8,705 nucleotides of DNA from WHSM01 sp050701635 (lineage in GTDB: Bacteria > Actinomycetota > Actinomycetes > Mycobacteriales > Micromonosporaceae), in assembly GCA_050701635.1 (NCBI GenBank), contig JBOGDF010000240.1, positions 1 through 8,705 on the forward strand, read 5' to 3'. The position numbers and the translations under genes are program-made. The notes under the pieces were generated by a model. It had not been told where the DNA came from. It saw only the letters and a program-made list of their open reading frames with translations, and did not search any database. Below, piece by piece: positions 1 to 6,445 of the stretch. Each line of letters opens with the position of its first letter. Positions within the stretch are counted from its first letter, which is position 1.

Positions 1-411
1 GGGCCGCTCGTCTGAACGTCCGGACGGGTCACCGATCTTGGCGGTGACATCACCGATGATGAAGACCACGTGGTGGCCCATGCGCTGGAGCCGGCTGGCG
101 ATGATAATCGGTACGGCGTGACCGATGTGCACGTCGGGCGACGTGGGGTCGATGCCGTACTTGATGACCATCTGCCGGCCCTCGCCGGACGCCTTCTGGA
201 TGGCCTCGGCCATGGCCTCGACGGACGGCATCAGGTTCAGGGACCTTCCGGCGACCAGTTCGGCTTGTTCGCGGGGCGTGAGGTCCGACAGGTCGAGCGA
301 ACGCCGCGATGTGGTTTCGGCGAGCAGGTCAGCGACGGCGCCGTCATAGGCGAGGTCAGCTGTGTCGAGGATGTTCATCACTCGGCTGACGGACTCGCTG
401 AGGCGGCTCAT
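1..411 (-). CDS. Tyrosyl-tRNA synthetase, TyrZ-like, N-terminal 137 residues (runs off left edge)
   Basis: This is a class I aminoacyl-tRNA synthetase of the tyrosine type, which would activate Tyr with ATP and charge tRNA-Tyr in the cytoplasm. The visible part holds the catalytic-domain start: KYGIDPTSPDVHIGHAVP at about residues 84-101 with an intact HIGH motif (95-98), then FIIGDVTAKIGDPSGRS (117-133). The IGD-T-IGDPSG wording is that of the TyrZ branch (as in Bacillus TyrZ). The common Streptomyces TyrS instead has a GGATG-IGDP wording, so this is probably a second, paralogous enzyme. HIGH sits near residue 95, about 45 residues later than usual for TyrZ, so there is an N-terminal extension. 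The ATG overlaps the upstream GT2 stop (ATGA), implying translational coupling; a GAGGAG lies about 12 bases upstream. The KMSKS motif and tRNA-binding domain are outside the window. A role in self-resistance or biosynthesis is inference from the operon context. Confidence 0.85.
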   Translation of the reverse strand, partial: MSRLSESVSRVMNILDTADLAYDGAVADLLAETTSRRSLDLSDLTPREQAELVAGRSLNLMPSVEAMAEAIQKASGEGRQMVIKYGIDPTSPDVHIGHAVPIIIASRLQRMGHHVVFIIGDVTAKIGDPSGRSDERP

Positions 412-1403
412 GATGACGGTTCGCTCCTCGTCGGTTCGACGTTCTTGGTCGCTTGACGGACGGCTGTCACGCTACCCGGTGGGTCGGCGCCCGCCGCCCG
501 AAAACCCCGGTCATAGACAGGTACGCCGAGACGCGCCTGGGGTCGTCCGGTTGTGACGCTGACGAGGCTGCGCATCCAGGGTTTGAGCGGTCGGCCGGCA
601 CGTATGGTAGCGATCGCCATTCGGAACAGGGCTCCAAGTGCGTACCGGCGCGTGCCACGTTGGACCGCCGCCTCGACCTTGTGTGAGGACGCAACGGCTC
701 GAAACGCCGCAGCGGCACGCCGAAGCTGCGACCGCGTCGCCCATGCCGGCGGGTTACTCCGCAGTCCCCGGAGCCTGTCCGCGATCTCTTTGGTGACGCC
801 GGCCCGGTAGTCCTGAGAGATTCCGGGAGTACGCCGATCAGTCATGCTCAGCCCGTGTACGCGGTAGTACGTCAACGGTTCACGCAGCTCGACACCGCGT
901 CCGACCTCGCGTAGCGCGTGGAAGAAGATTTCGTTGCTCACGGGCACCAAGGGTTGAGCGGCCCTCCGATTGACGAGCAGGGTGCTGGTGTTTCCTCCGG
1001 CGTGGCGCTGGTCGATGAGAGGGCAGCTGTACCCATCGACCACGTACTCCCAGTGCTGGACCAGAAGTGCCTGCGACCGCAGGTGTGGTGCGCACGCTCG
1101 GAGCTTTCCGGTGTGGAACCAGTCGTCGGCGTCGAGCAGCGCGACCCAGTCTCCGGTGCTCACCCGCATGGCGTCGGTCAGGCTCGCGGCGAAGCCCTGC
1201 CGTTCTCGGCGGATCACTTTGATCTTGCCGGCCCACCGGTTACACACGGTCGGCGTGTCGTCAGTGGAGCCGTCATCGATCACGACGATCTCGGCGAGCC
1301 GGTAGTCGCCGGGCTCCTGGGTCGCGCAACTGGTGATCGCCTGGTCGAGGTACCGCCCGTAGTTATGGCACATGATCACGCACGAGACAGTCGGGACGCT
1401 CAC
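408..1403 (-). CDS. Family 2 glycosyltransferase (GT2, GT-A fold)
   Basis: This 331-residue predicted inverting glycosyltransferase would use a nucleotide-sugar donor in the cytoplasm. The N-terminal GT-A domain begins SVPTVSCVIMCHNYGRYLDQ. It carries the nucleotide-binding IVVIDDGSTDDT (39-50) and the metal-binding DXD motif in ALLDADDWF (88-96). An acceptor-side SNEIFFHAL lies near 156-164. From about residue 215 the protein becomes rich in Arg and Ala and lacks recognisable motifs. No signal peptide or obvious membrane helix is seen. The GTG start is chosen because GGAGG (1410-1414, minus strand) lies 6 bases upstream and the start overlaps the stop of the GT4 gene as GTGA. Its own stop overlaps the tyrosyl-tRNA synthetase ATG. 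Donor and acceptor cannot be deduced. Next to a methyltransferase and another glycosyltransferase it probably tailors a small molecule, though a cell-surface glycan role is not excluded. Confidence 0.88.
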   Translation of the reverse strand: MSVPTVSCVIMCHNYGRYLDQAITSCATQEPGDYRLAEIVVIDDGSTDDTPTVCNRWAGKIKVIRRERQGFAASLTDAMRVSTGDWVALLDADDWFHTGKLRACAPHLRSQALLVQHWEYVVDGYSCPLIDQRHAGGNTSTLLVNRRAAQPLVPVSNEIFFHALREVGRGVELREPLTYYRVHGLSMTDRRTPGISQDYRAGVTKEIADRLRGLRSNPPAWATRSQLRRAAAAFRAVASSHKVEAAVQRGTRRYALGALFRMAIATIRAGRPLKPWMRSLVSVTTGRPQARLGVPVYDRGFRAAGADPPGSVTAVRQATKNVEPTRSEPSS

Positions 1404-2503
1404 GGGTCACCTCCGTAGACCCTGGAGTGGGCGGCGATGATGCGTTGGTGCTCGTCGCGGCGGTGCTCGATGAAGTCGGTGTTGTGGTGCCGTACGCCCG
1501 AGACCGGTCGGTCGGTGGCGCGTTCCAGCGCGGCGAGGAACTGCTCACCGAACAGGTACGGGTTCTGGCGTGGCCAGTCGAACCATTCAGGCTCGGTGAC
1601 CAGCCCCTTGTGCGGCTCGTACTGCTCCCGCAGGTAGCCGACGTCCGAGCAGACCGGTAGCAGGTCGAGGTCGAACGCCAGCTCCAGCTGACCGGAGTGG
1701 GATCCCCACAGGTACGGAAGCAACACCGTGTCCGCGCCCAGGCCGGCGTCGATCACCTCGTCGTCGGACGGGTAGGGGCGCATGGTGAGACGTACCCGGG
1801 GATCGCTGCGGGCAGCGCTGATGAGCTGAGCCACGCGGCCGTTGGGGTCCGCAAAGTCGGCGGGGCTGAACGCGCGTAGTAGAAGCTGCAGGCGGGCGTC
1901 CGGGTCGGCGGTGCCCAGGCTCCAGTTGACGAGAGTCGAGACGAAGTCGCGGTTAGGTCGGGAAGCGCCGAACATGAGGTACCGGCGTGCCTGACTCTGT
2001 TGGGTCCGCTGGCGGTCGGCCAACGCCTCGGGTGCGGCGACGTACCCGTGCGGGATGACGGTGATCGGGACCGGCGTATCTACCAGCTCTCGTACGGCAG
2101 ACACGGAGCCCGGGGTGAGACCGATCCACCGGACGTCGGCCGAAGCGAGCAGGCGGAGCCGCGCGCTCAGCTCGTCCTCCCCAGTGAACATCGGCTCGAC
2201 ATCGTGGGCCGTGAACACGACACGGATGCCGTCGGCCGTGCACGCGTCAAGGAGACGCCCGAGGCTCTCGATGTCCTCGAACTCGACGTGATGCAGGTGC
2301 AGGACGTCGAGCCACTGCAACGGCCGGTGCGCCAGGAGCCAGTCGGCGTTGACAGTGGTGGGCACGGTGTCGCCGCTCGGTAGCTGGGTGCCGTTGACGA
2401 TGTGGAAGTCCTCGCAATGAAGCTTCCGCACATACGGCGTGCGCGAGGGGAGGTGCACCACGCCCAGTCCGCGACCGATGTGCCCACCTTCCAGTTCCAC
2501 CAT
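1400..2503 (-). CDS. Family 4-like glycosyltransferase (GT-B fold)
   Basis: This 367-residue predicted retaining glycosyltransferase has two Rossmann-like halves. The N-terminal half has a Gly-rich start (GGHIGRGLGVVHLPS, about 6-20), DVLHLHHVEFEDIESL (66-81) and the GT4-typical VVFTAHDVEPMF (95-106). ITVIPHGYV (147-155) marks the hinge. The C-terminal donor-binding half has RRYLMFGASRPNRD (173-186) and LLPYLWGSHSGQLELAFDLD (261-280). The usual EX7E donor motif is only half present: the GQLELA glutamate aligns with the second Glu, while the first is replaced in a SHSG-type variant that I recall from other actinobacterial GT4 proteins. The ATG at 2503 is preferred over an upstream in-frame ATG because it lies 4 bases after the methyltransferase stop, with GGAG about 8 bases before it. 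Sugar and acceptor are unknown. Tight coupling to the methyltransferase and GT2 suggests successive tailoring steps. Confidence 0.82.
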   Translation of the reverse strand: MVELEGGHIGRGLGVVHLPSRTPYVRKLHCEDFHIVNGTQLPSGDTVPTTVNADWLLAHRPLQWLDVLHLHHVEFEDIESLGRLLDACTADGIRVVFTAHDVEPMFTGEDELSARLRLLASADVRWIGLTPGSVSAVRELVDTPVPITVIPHGYVAAPEALADRQRTQQSQARRYLMFGASRPNRDFVSTLVNWSLGTADPDARLQLLLRAFSPADFADPNGRVAQLISAARSDPRVRLTMRPYPSDDEVIDAGLGADTVLLPYLWGSHSGQLELAFDLDLLPVCSDVGYLREQYEPHKGLVTEPEWFDWPRQNPYLFGEQFLAALERATDRPVSGVRHHNTDFIEHRRDEHQRIIAAHSRVYGGDP

Positions 2504-2507
2504 CGGT

Positions 2508-3200
2508 CTACTCCGGCCGGAGGTCGACGAGCACAAGCTGCGTTGTCATGCCGCCGCTGATGTCGTCGCTCCGGGTGAGACCGGCATGGAGGATCCGGAA
2601 ACCGGCGAATTCCAGTAGCGACTGGAACTCGTCGCTGGCCCACTCGCGTACATGGCTGGGATTGCGGGGAGGTCCGGGATCGGAGTAGCCGCTACGCCGC
2701 TCACGAGCCGGTGTCGACAGCACGGCGACGGCGGCACCACCCTTCAGCAGACCGTGGATCATCGTCAGCGCCGGCACGGGATTGAGTAGGTGTTCGAGCA
2801 CGTCGGAGCAGACGACAACGGACCTTTCCAGCAGATGGGAGGCGATCGGCAGGTGCTGCGTGGTCTCCAAGTCGGCGTGGATCCACGTGCCGAACGGCAG
2901 GTTGTCCCGGCACCAGGTGAGGTTCTCGCCGAAGTCGACTCCGATGTACGCCCAGGTCGGATGCGTGGTGGACAGCGACAGGAGCTTTCCGGCGCGGCCG
3001 CATCCGATGTCGATGATGGCGTCGTGTCCGCGAGCGAGTGCCTGGTCGGCCGTGTACGGATACACGTCCGGCTGCCAGACGGCGTCGGTGGTCTCATCGA
3101 CGAAGTACTCGACGCATTCGCGGCTGCGGTAGCCGGCGCGGATGAAGTAGGTGGCGGGGCCTCCGACTTGTGTCGCAGTTGGGTTCGTGGTGGTGGACAT
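2508..3200 (-). CDS. SAM-dependent class I methyltransferase (Methyltransf_23-like)
   Basis: This 230-residue protein is predicted to transfer a methyl group from S-adenosylmethionine to a small molecule or sugar. Motif I is AIIDIGCGRAGKLLSL (61-76), followed by the acidic strand YIGVDFGENL (85-94), an Asp in IHADLE (107-112), and VVVCSDVLEHL (128-138). STPARERRSGYSDPGPPRNP (162-181) then leads into SHVREWASDEFQSLLEFAGF (182-201), the His-Val-Arg-Glu-Trp to AGF pattern common in O-methyltransferases of this superfamily. The ATG at 3200 has AGGAGG 6 bases upstream (3207-3212), overlapping the stop codon of the synthetase gene, so the longer in-frame extension to 3278 is unlikely. Its TAG stop is 4 bases from the GT4 start. 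The atom methylated (O, N or C) cannot be read from sequence, but a hydroxyl of the glycosylated product is a reasonable guess. Confidence 0.85.
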   Translation of the reverse strand: MSTTTNPTATQVGGPATYFIRAGYRSRECVEYFVDETTDAVWQPDVYPYTADQALARGHDAIIDIGCGRAGKLLSLSTTHPTWAYIGVDFGENLTWCRDNLPFGTWIHADLETTQHLPIASHLLERSVVVCSDVLEHLLNPVPALTMIHGLLKGGAAVAVLSTPARERRSGYSDPGPPRNPSHVREWASDEFQSLLEFAGFRILHAGLTRSDDISGGMTTQLVLVDLRPE

Positions 3201-3211
3201 CGTGTGCCTCC

Positions 3212-4228
3212 TCATCGTGGCCACAGGGCAAACAGGTCGACGATCCGGTCGGTGAGCTTGCCTCGGAGTGCTTGCCACTGGGCGCCTCCGGCGCGACGCG
3301 CGTCGAGGGCGCGGTCGTACTCTCGTCCGTCCACTTCGGGCAGGCAGGCGTACAGCTGCAGGATTGCCGAGCAGTCCTCATCGGCCGCGAGGTCTGGATC
3401 CTCGGTGAGGAGCGCGCGTATCGCCTCCGGGCGCATCGCCGCGTCGACACCAGATCCGGGGATGCTCTTACTCATCTTCGGCATCCCGGATAGTCCGGGG
3501 ATCATCTTGGTGTAGATGCCGGCGAGCCGGTCGGCCGGCATGCCCCAGCGGTGCGCGGCGCGCTTCGCGAGGGCGACGTACTTGTGCTCATCGACGCCGA
3601 GCGAGACCAGGACGTGGTGACCGCTCTGCACGAGGTGGATGAAGTCGGCGGCCATGAGCAGCATCGACTGCTTCATCCGGAAGCTGACCTGTTCGAAGAC
3701 ACCGTGTGCCCGGTACAGCCCGGCGAGATCTTCCTCCGCCCACAGGAAGTCCTCGTCCTCCATGTGCCGTGACAGCAGGTACGCCGTCGCGAGCACGTCG
3801 GTCTCACCCTCCTGTCGCCGCAGTACGCCGCGCCCAGGGTCGAACCCGAGCCGCAGCACGAACTCCTCGTACCGGTCGGCAAGATCGCGGACGGTGTCCA
3901 GCGGCGTACGGCGAGCGTTGTAGGAGTCCAGGTCGCCGAGCACGATCTGTACGGCGAGGCCCGCCTGCTGCAGCCCGATCGCGCGCAGCAGTTGGAACAG
4001 GGTGCCGGCATGCGGCGGACCACCGAGTCCAATTCCGGTCGTGACGATCGCCGGCTCCCCAGCGGACACCGCCGCGGCGAACTCGCGAGCGCCGGTGTGG
4101 CACATCCACTTCGCGCGCAGGTCCTCGGCCCTCAGCTCGGCCAGCTCGAAGTCGATGGCGCTCAGTTCAAGCCGTTCGTACTGGTTCAGCCCGATCAGGC
4201 GTTCGTAGTACGCGCTATCGAACTTCAT
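3212..4228 (-). CDS. Tryptophanyl-tRNA synthetase-like class I synthetase paralogue
   Basis: This 338-residue class Ic synthetase fold would form aminoacyl-AMP and possibly aminoacyl-tRNA. The HIGH signature appears as GLGGPPHAGTLFQ (67-79), with HAGT (73-76) in place of HIGH. KMSKS is intact in GMPKMSKSIPGSG (248-260). LLMAADFIHL (190-199) matches the LMAAD segment of bacterial TrpRS, whose Asp (D132 in the Geobacillus stearothermophilus enzyme) contacts the indole NH. TyrRS has Gln where this protein has Met, so a tryptophan-like substrate is favoured. GVDEHKYVALAKRAA (211-225) corresponds to the family's DQ-x-LTR helix. The protein is short but apparently complete. ATG 4228 has AGGAGG 7 bases upstream, whereas the 72-residue extension to 4444 only reads the preceding gene out of frame. 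Its place inside a tailoring operon argues for a biosynthetic or resistance role rather than housekeeping; that is inference. Confidence 0.8.
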   Translation of the reverse strand: MKFDSAYYERLIGLNQYERLELSAIDFELAELRAEDLRAKWMCHTGAREFAAAVSAGEPAIVTTGIGLGGPPHAGTLFQLLRAIGLQQAGLAVQIVLGDLDSYNARRTPLDTVRDLADRYEEFVLRLGFDPGRGVLRRQEGETDVLATAYLLSRHMEDEDFLWAEEDLAGLYRAHGVFEQVSFRMKQSMLLMAADFIHLVQSGHHVLVSLGVDEHKYVALAKRAAHRWGMPADRLAGIYTKMIPGLSGMPKMSKSIPGSGVDAAMRPEAIRALLTEDPDLAADEDCSAILQLYACLPEVDGREYDRALDARRAGGAQWQALRGKLTDRIVDLFALWPR

Positions 4229-4274
4229 GCGACTCCCTCCTCGTAGTTGATGTTGGGAACGAGGTGCACGATCG

Positions 4275-5432
4275 CTAGCTCTTGACGAGTGAGCACGACA
4301 TCTCCCTCCCAGGGCCGGTCCCCACAGATGTCTGCTCCGTGTCGTCAAGCAACGACCACAGCTCTGCGTCGGACCCACCGGTCGCGCGGATGAATGTGAT
4401 GAGTACGTCCAGGGCCGCGTCGGATGAGACGACGTGGCGGGCACGTTTTACGCCGTCAGAGAAGCTCGTCGCCACGCCCGACACCGTCATGAGAAGTGCC
4501 GCATTGAGTGCCACGGCATCGGCTGCCCCGCTGGTTCCGCGCCCTGCGAGTACGCGCAGCGCCCTGGAGACGTTTCGCCGGGCGTCGCCATGTTGGGCAA
4601 CTGACGACGGCTCGAAGGGATGCCCGGCCACGGCCGTCGTCAGCGACGCGGCGATGTCCAGGTCCGGGGCGCCGCTGACCAGACGGCACGTGCGAACGGT
4701 CCCACCCGGCAGCAGCTCATCGACGTGCCGCCCACCGGGCATCTCGGAGCTGACGACGGAAATGTCAGTCATCCCGAGGCTGGTGAGCAGAGCGGCGGAC
4801 GTGCCCACAGCGGGGTGCGCCAAGCCGTACACGAAGGAGTCGCACTCAATGGGGCTCAGCAGCGCGGGCAGTCCCAGGCTCAGCGCGTGAATCGATTGGA
4901 ACCGCCCGCCGTACCGGTGGTCGAACTCGGGTATCCGGTCCTCGATGGAGAAGAAGCCGAAGCCAAGCTCCACGGTGAGCGCACACATGTCCTCCGCCGG
5001 TACGCGGACGCGCAGCGCTCCGACGTGTTGCATGAAGTCTCGCGAGCCAGTCACCGATGACGCGCTGTGCGACCCGAGTTTCGCGACGTGGGCCCCGCCC
5101 GCGGCGGCGACCAGCGAGGCGGCCGTACTGATGTTGAAGGTCTTGAACGCCTTCTTGCCGCTGCCGGTGTAGCCGACAACCCGGGCCCGCTTGGGAGGGC
5201 GATGCTGCGGTACGGGCTGGTCGAGGGACAGCGCCGCCCGGACGGCGGCTTCAACCTCGTCGGGCCGCGGGCCTCGCAGCAGTAAGCCGGTCAGGACACT
5301 TCCCAGCATCACATCACGTGCCGGGCCGGGTGGCAGCGCGAGCAGGTGCAGCAGCCCCTCGTACACCTGCTCTGGCGGGATGTCCGCGGGATCGCTGATC
5401 CGGTGCGGGAGCGCGGCAGCCAGCGTGGTCAT
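4275..5432 (-). CDS. TrpD-like phosphoribosyltransferase (glycosyltransferase family 3 fold), divergent substrate pocket
   Basis: This 385-residue relative of anthranilate phosphoribosyltransferase and nucleoside phosphorylases would join PRPP or ribose-1-phosphate to an aromatic or heterocyclic acceptor. The N-terminal helical part (20-70) has the usual EQVYEGLLHLLALPPG to LLRGPRPDEVEAAVRAAL pattern. The phosphate loop is GYTGSGKKAFKTFNIST (87-103), with SGKK where TrpD has GGD. KLGSHSASSVTGSRD (118-132) replaces the KHGNR-SS-SGS-D stretch, so the anthranilate-contacting Asn is lost. The metal-binding VDE is kept in GRHVDELLPGG (234-244), and DAVALNAALLM (305-315) is family-typical. The usual RT-FN-LGPL-NP stretch reads instead as FQSIHALSLGLPALLSP (178-194). 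The start is set by AGGAGG 6 bases before ATG 5432; the GTG at 5450 would place that AGGAGG inside the gene. The ribosyl acceptor is unknown and probably not anthranilate. Confidence 0.8.
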   Translation of the reverse strand: MTTLAAALPHRISDPADIPPEQVYEGLLHLLALPPGPARDVMLGSVLTGLLLRGPRPDEVEAAVRAALSLDQPVPQHRPPKRARVVGYTGSGKKAFKTFNISTAASLVAAAGGAHVAKLGSHSASSVTGSRDFMQHVGALRVRVPAEDMCALTVELGFGFFSIEDRIPEFDHRYGGRFQSIHALSLGLPALLSPIECDSFVYGLAHPAVGTSAALLTSLGMTDISVVSSEMPGGRHVDELLPGGTVRTCRLVSGAPDLDIAASLTTAVAGHPFEPSSVAQHGDARRNVSRALRVLAGRGTSGAADAVALNAALLMTVSGVATSFSDGVKRARHVVSSDAALDVLITFIRATGGSDAELWSLLDDTEQTSVGTGPGREMSCSLVKS

Positions 5433-5438
5433 GAAGAT

Positions 5439-5444
5439 CCTCCT
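5439..5444 (-). promoter_or_regulatory. Ribosome binding site that fixes the TrpD-like start
   Basis: A perfect AGGAGG on the minus strand stands 6 bases before ATG 5432 and downstream of the in-frame GTG at 5450. It shows that translation starts at MTTLAAALPH and not at the longer MTRRIF form. It lies just beyond the dehydrogenase stop codon. Confidence 0.85.
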
Positions 5445-5446
5445 CG

Positions 5447-6445
5447 TCACGCGTCGATGGCCAGCAGGACCCGAAACGGGCGGGTGGACGCCGGGCCTCC
5501 GAGGTCGTCGAGTGCGAGCGGAAGCTCAGGTAGCCGATACCGGGCCTTGGTCAGCAGCGCCGGCCAGTCGGTGCTCGTCGCCAACAGGCGGATCGCGTCG
5601 CGGAAGTCGTCCCTGCCGGCCGCACGGCAGTACGAGAACGAGCCGCGGACTGTGATCGAGCGGCGAAACAGGTCACGCACCGGCACGGACAGTGCGACGC
5701 CCGGGTCGTAGGCGTTCTGAACCAGCACCGTCCCGCCATCACGGACGGAGCTGAGAGCTTGGCGCAGTGGCCCGTCGTCGCGGCCCGTGGCGGCGTCCAC
5801 CACGGCATCGCAGGCGGGAAGTGCGTCGGTGCAGGGGACGGTGTCGACATCAAGCACGTGGCGGAGCTCGCTGGCGCGATGCGGATCGCGTACGAGCAGA
5901 TGGACGTTCCAGTCGGCCGCCATGGCGCACGCTGCCGTACAGACGGCGAGGACGCCGGAGCCGATCACTCCCAACTGACCCGGCGGCATGTCCAGGCCGC
6001 ACCGCACCCCGTGCAGCGCGACCGCCATCGGGTCGGCAAGAACCCCGTACGCCGGATCCGTAAGGCCATGCAGGTCGACGACGTTGGGCACCGGTGCCAG
6101 GACGAGTTCACCGAGGCCACCGGGGAGGTCCCAGCCGATCCGGCGCAGCCTTGGACAGAGCTGGATCTCGCCGCGCAGACAGCGTGAACAGGCTCGGCAG
6201 GGAACCAGCGGATCGACCGCGACGAGTCGGCCGGTCCGCGCGTCGACGCCGACGATCTCGTGACCCGGGTACCACGGATCAGGCATCGGGCCAGACCATC
6301 CCGGTCTAAGCTTCGCGCGGTCGCTGCCACACACGCCGCTGTACCGGACGCGGATCACGGTCAGCTCCGGAGTCGGATCGGGGACCGTCACCGGCGCGAG
6401 CCGCAGTGCGCCCTCCCGTACCTCCCAGGCCAGGCTCGGATTCAT
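5447..6445 (-). CDS. Zinc-dependent medium-chain alcohol/polyol dehydrogenase (MDR family)
   Basis: This 332-residue NAD(P)-dependent oxidoreductase of the sorbitol/threonine dehydrogenase-like MDR group is expected to oxidise a secondary alcohol, such as a sugar or cyclitol hydroxyl, or to run in reverse. The GroES-like domain has SGVCGSD with catalytic Cys39 and PGHEIVG with His62. The structural zinc site has four cysteines in VPCRACSRCLRGEIQLCP (Cys83, 86, 89, 97). The third catalytic ligand position reads LADPMAVALHG with Asp138, where sorbitol-dehydrogenase-type enzymes usually have Glu. The Rossmann loop is VIGSGVLA (160-167), a GxGxxA form. The ATG overlaps the HAD stop (ATGA) with only a weak Shine-Dalgarno, so translation is probably coupled. 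Its TGA lies just before the TrpD-like ribosome binding site. Relatives in aminocyclitol and nucleoside clusters oxidise ring or ribose hydroxyls; the substrate here is unknown. Confidence 0.86.
   Translation of the reverse strand: MNPSLAWEVREGALRLAPVTVPDPTPELTVIRVRYSGVCGSDRAKLRPGWSGPMPDPWYPGHEIVGVDARTGRLVAVDPLVPCRACSRCLRGEIQLCPRLRRIGWDLPGGLGELVLAPVPNVVDLHGLTDPAYGVLADPMAVALHGVRCGLDMPPGQLGVIGSGVLAVCTAACAMAADWNVHLLVRDPHRASELRHVLDVDTVPCTDALPACDAVVDAATGRDDGPLRQALSSVRDGGTVLVQNAYDPGVALSVPVRDLFRRSITVRGSFSYCRAAGRDDFRDAIRLLATSTDWPALLTKARYRLPELPLALDDLGGPASTRPFRVLLAIDA

Noticed and set aside
918..1418. 166-codon plus-strand open frame
   Set aside because: It is antisense to the GT2 gene, has no recognisable domain, and arises from GC-rich third positions of the real minus-strand gene.
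3201..3278. 26-residue N-terminal extension of the methyltransferase
   Set aside because: It overlaps the synthetase gene out of frame, and the AGGAGG at 3207-3212 fixes ATG 3200.
2790..3515. 241-codon plus-strand open frame
   Set aside because: It lies antisense across the methyltransferase/synthetase junction, has low-complexity composition and no motif.
4229..4274. Possible internal promoter or attenuator between the TrpD-like and TrpRS-like genes
   Set aside because: The 46-base gap holds mainly the synthetase ribosome binding site; no -10/-35 pair, leader peptide or T-box-like element is evident.
4229..4444. 72-residue N-terminal extension of the TrpRS-like protein
   Set aside because: It reads the 3' end of the TrpD-like gene out of frame, while ATG 4228 has a strong AGGAGG 7 bases upstream.
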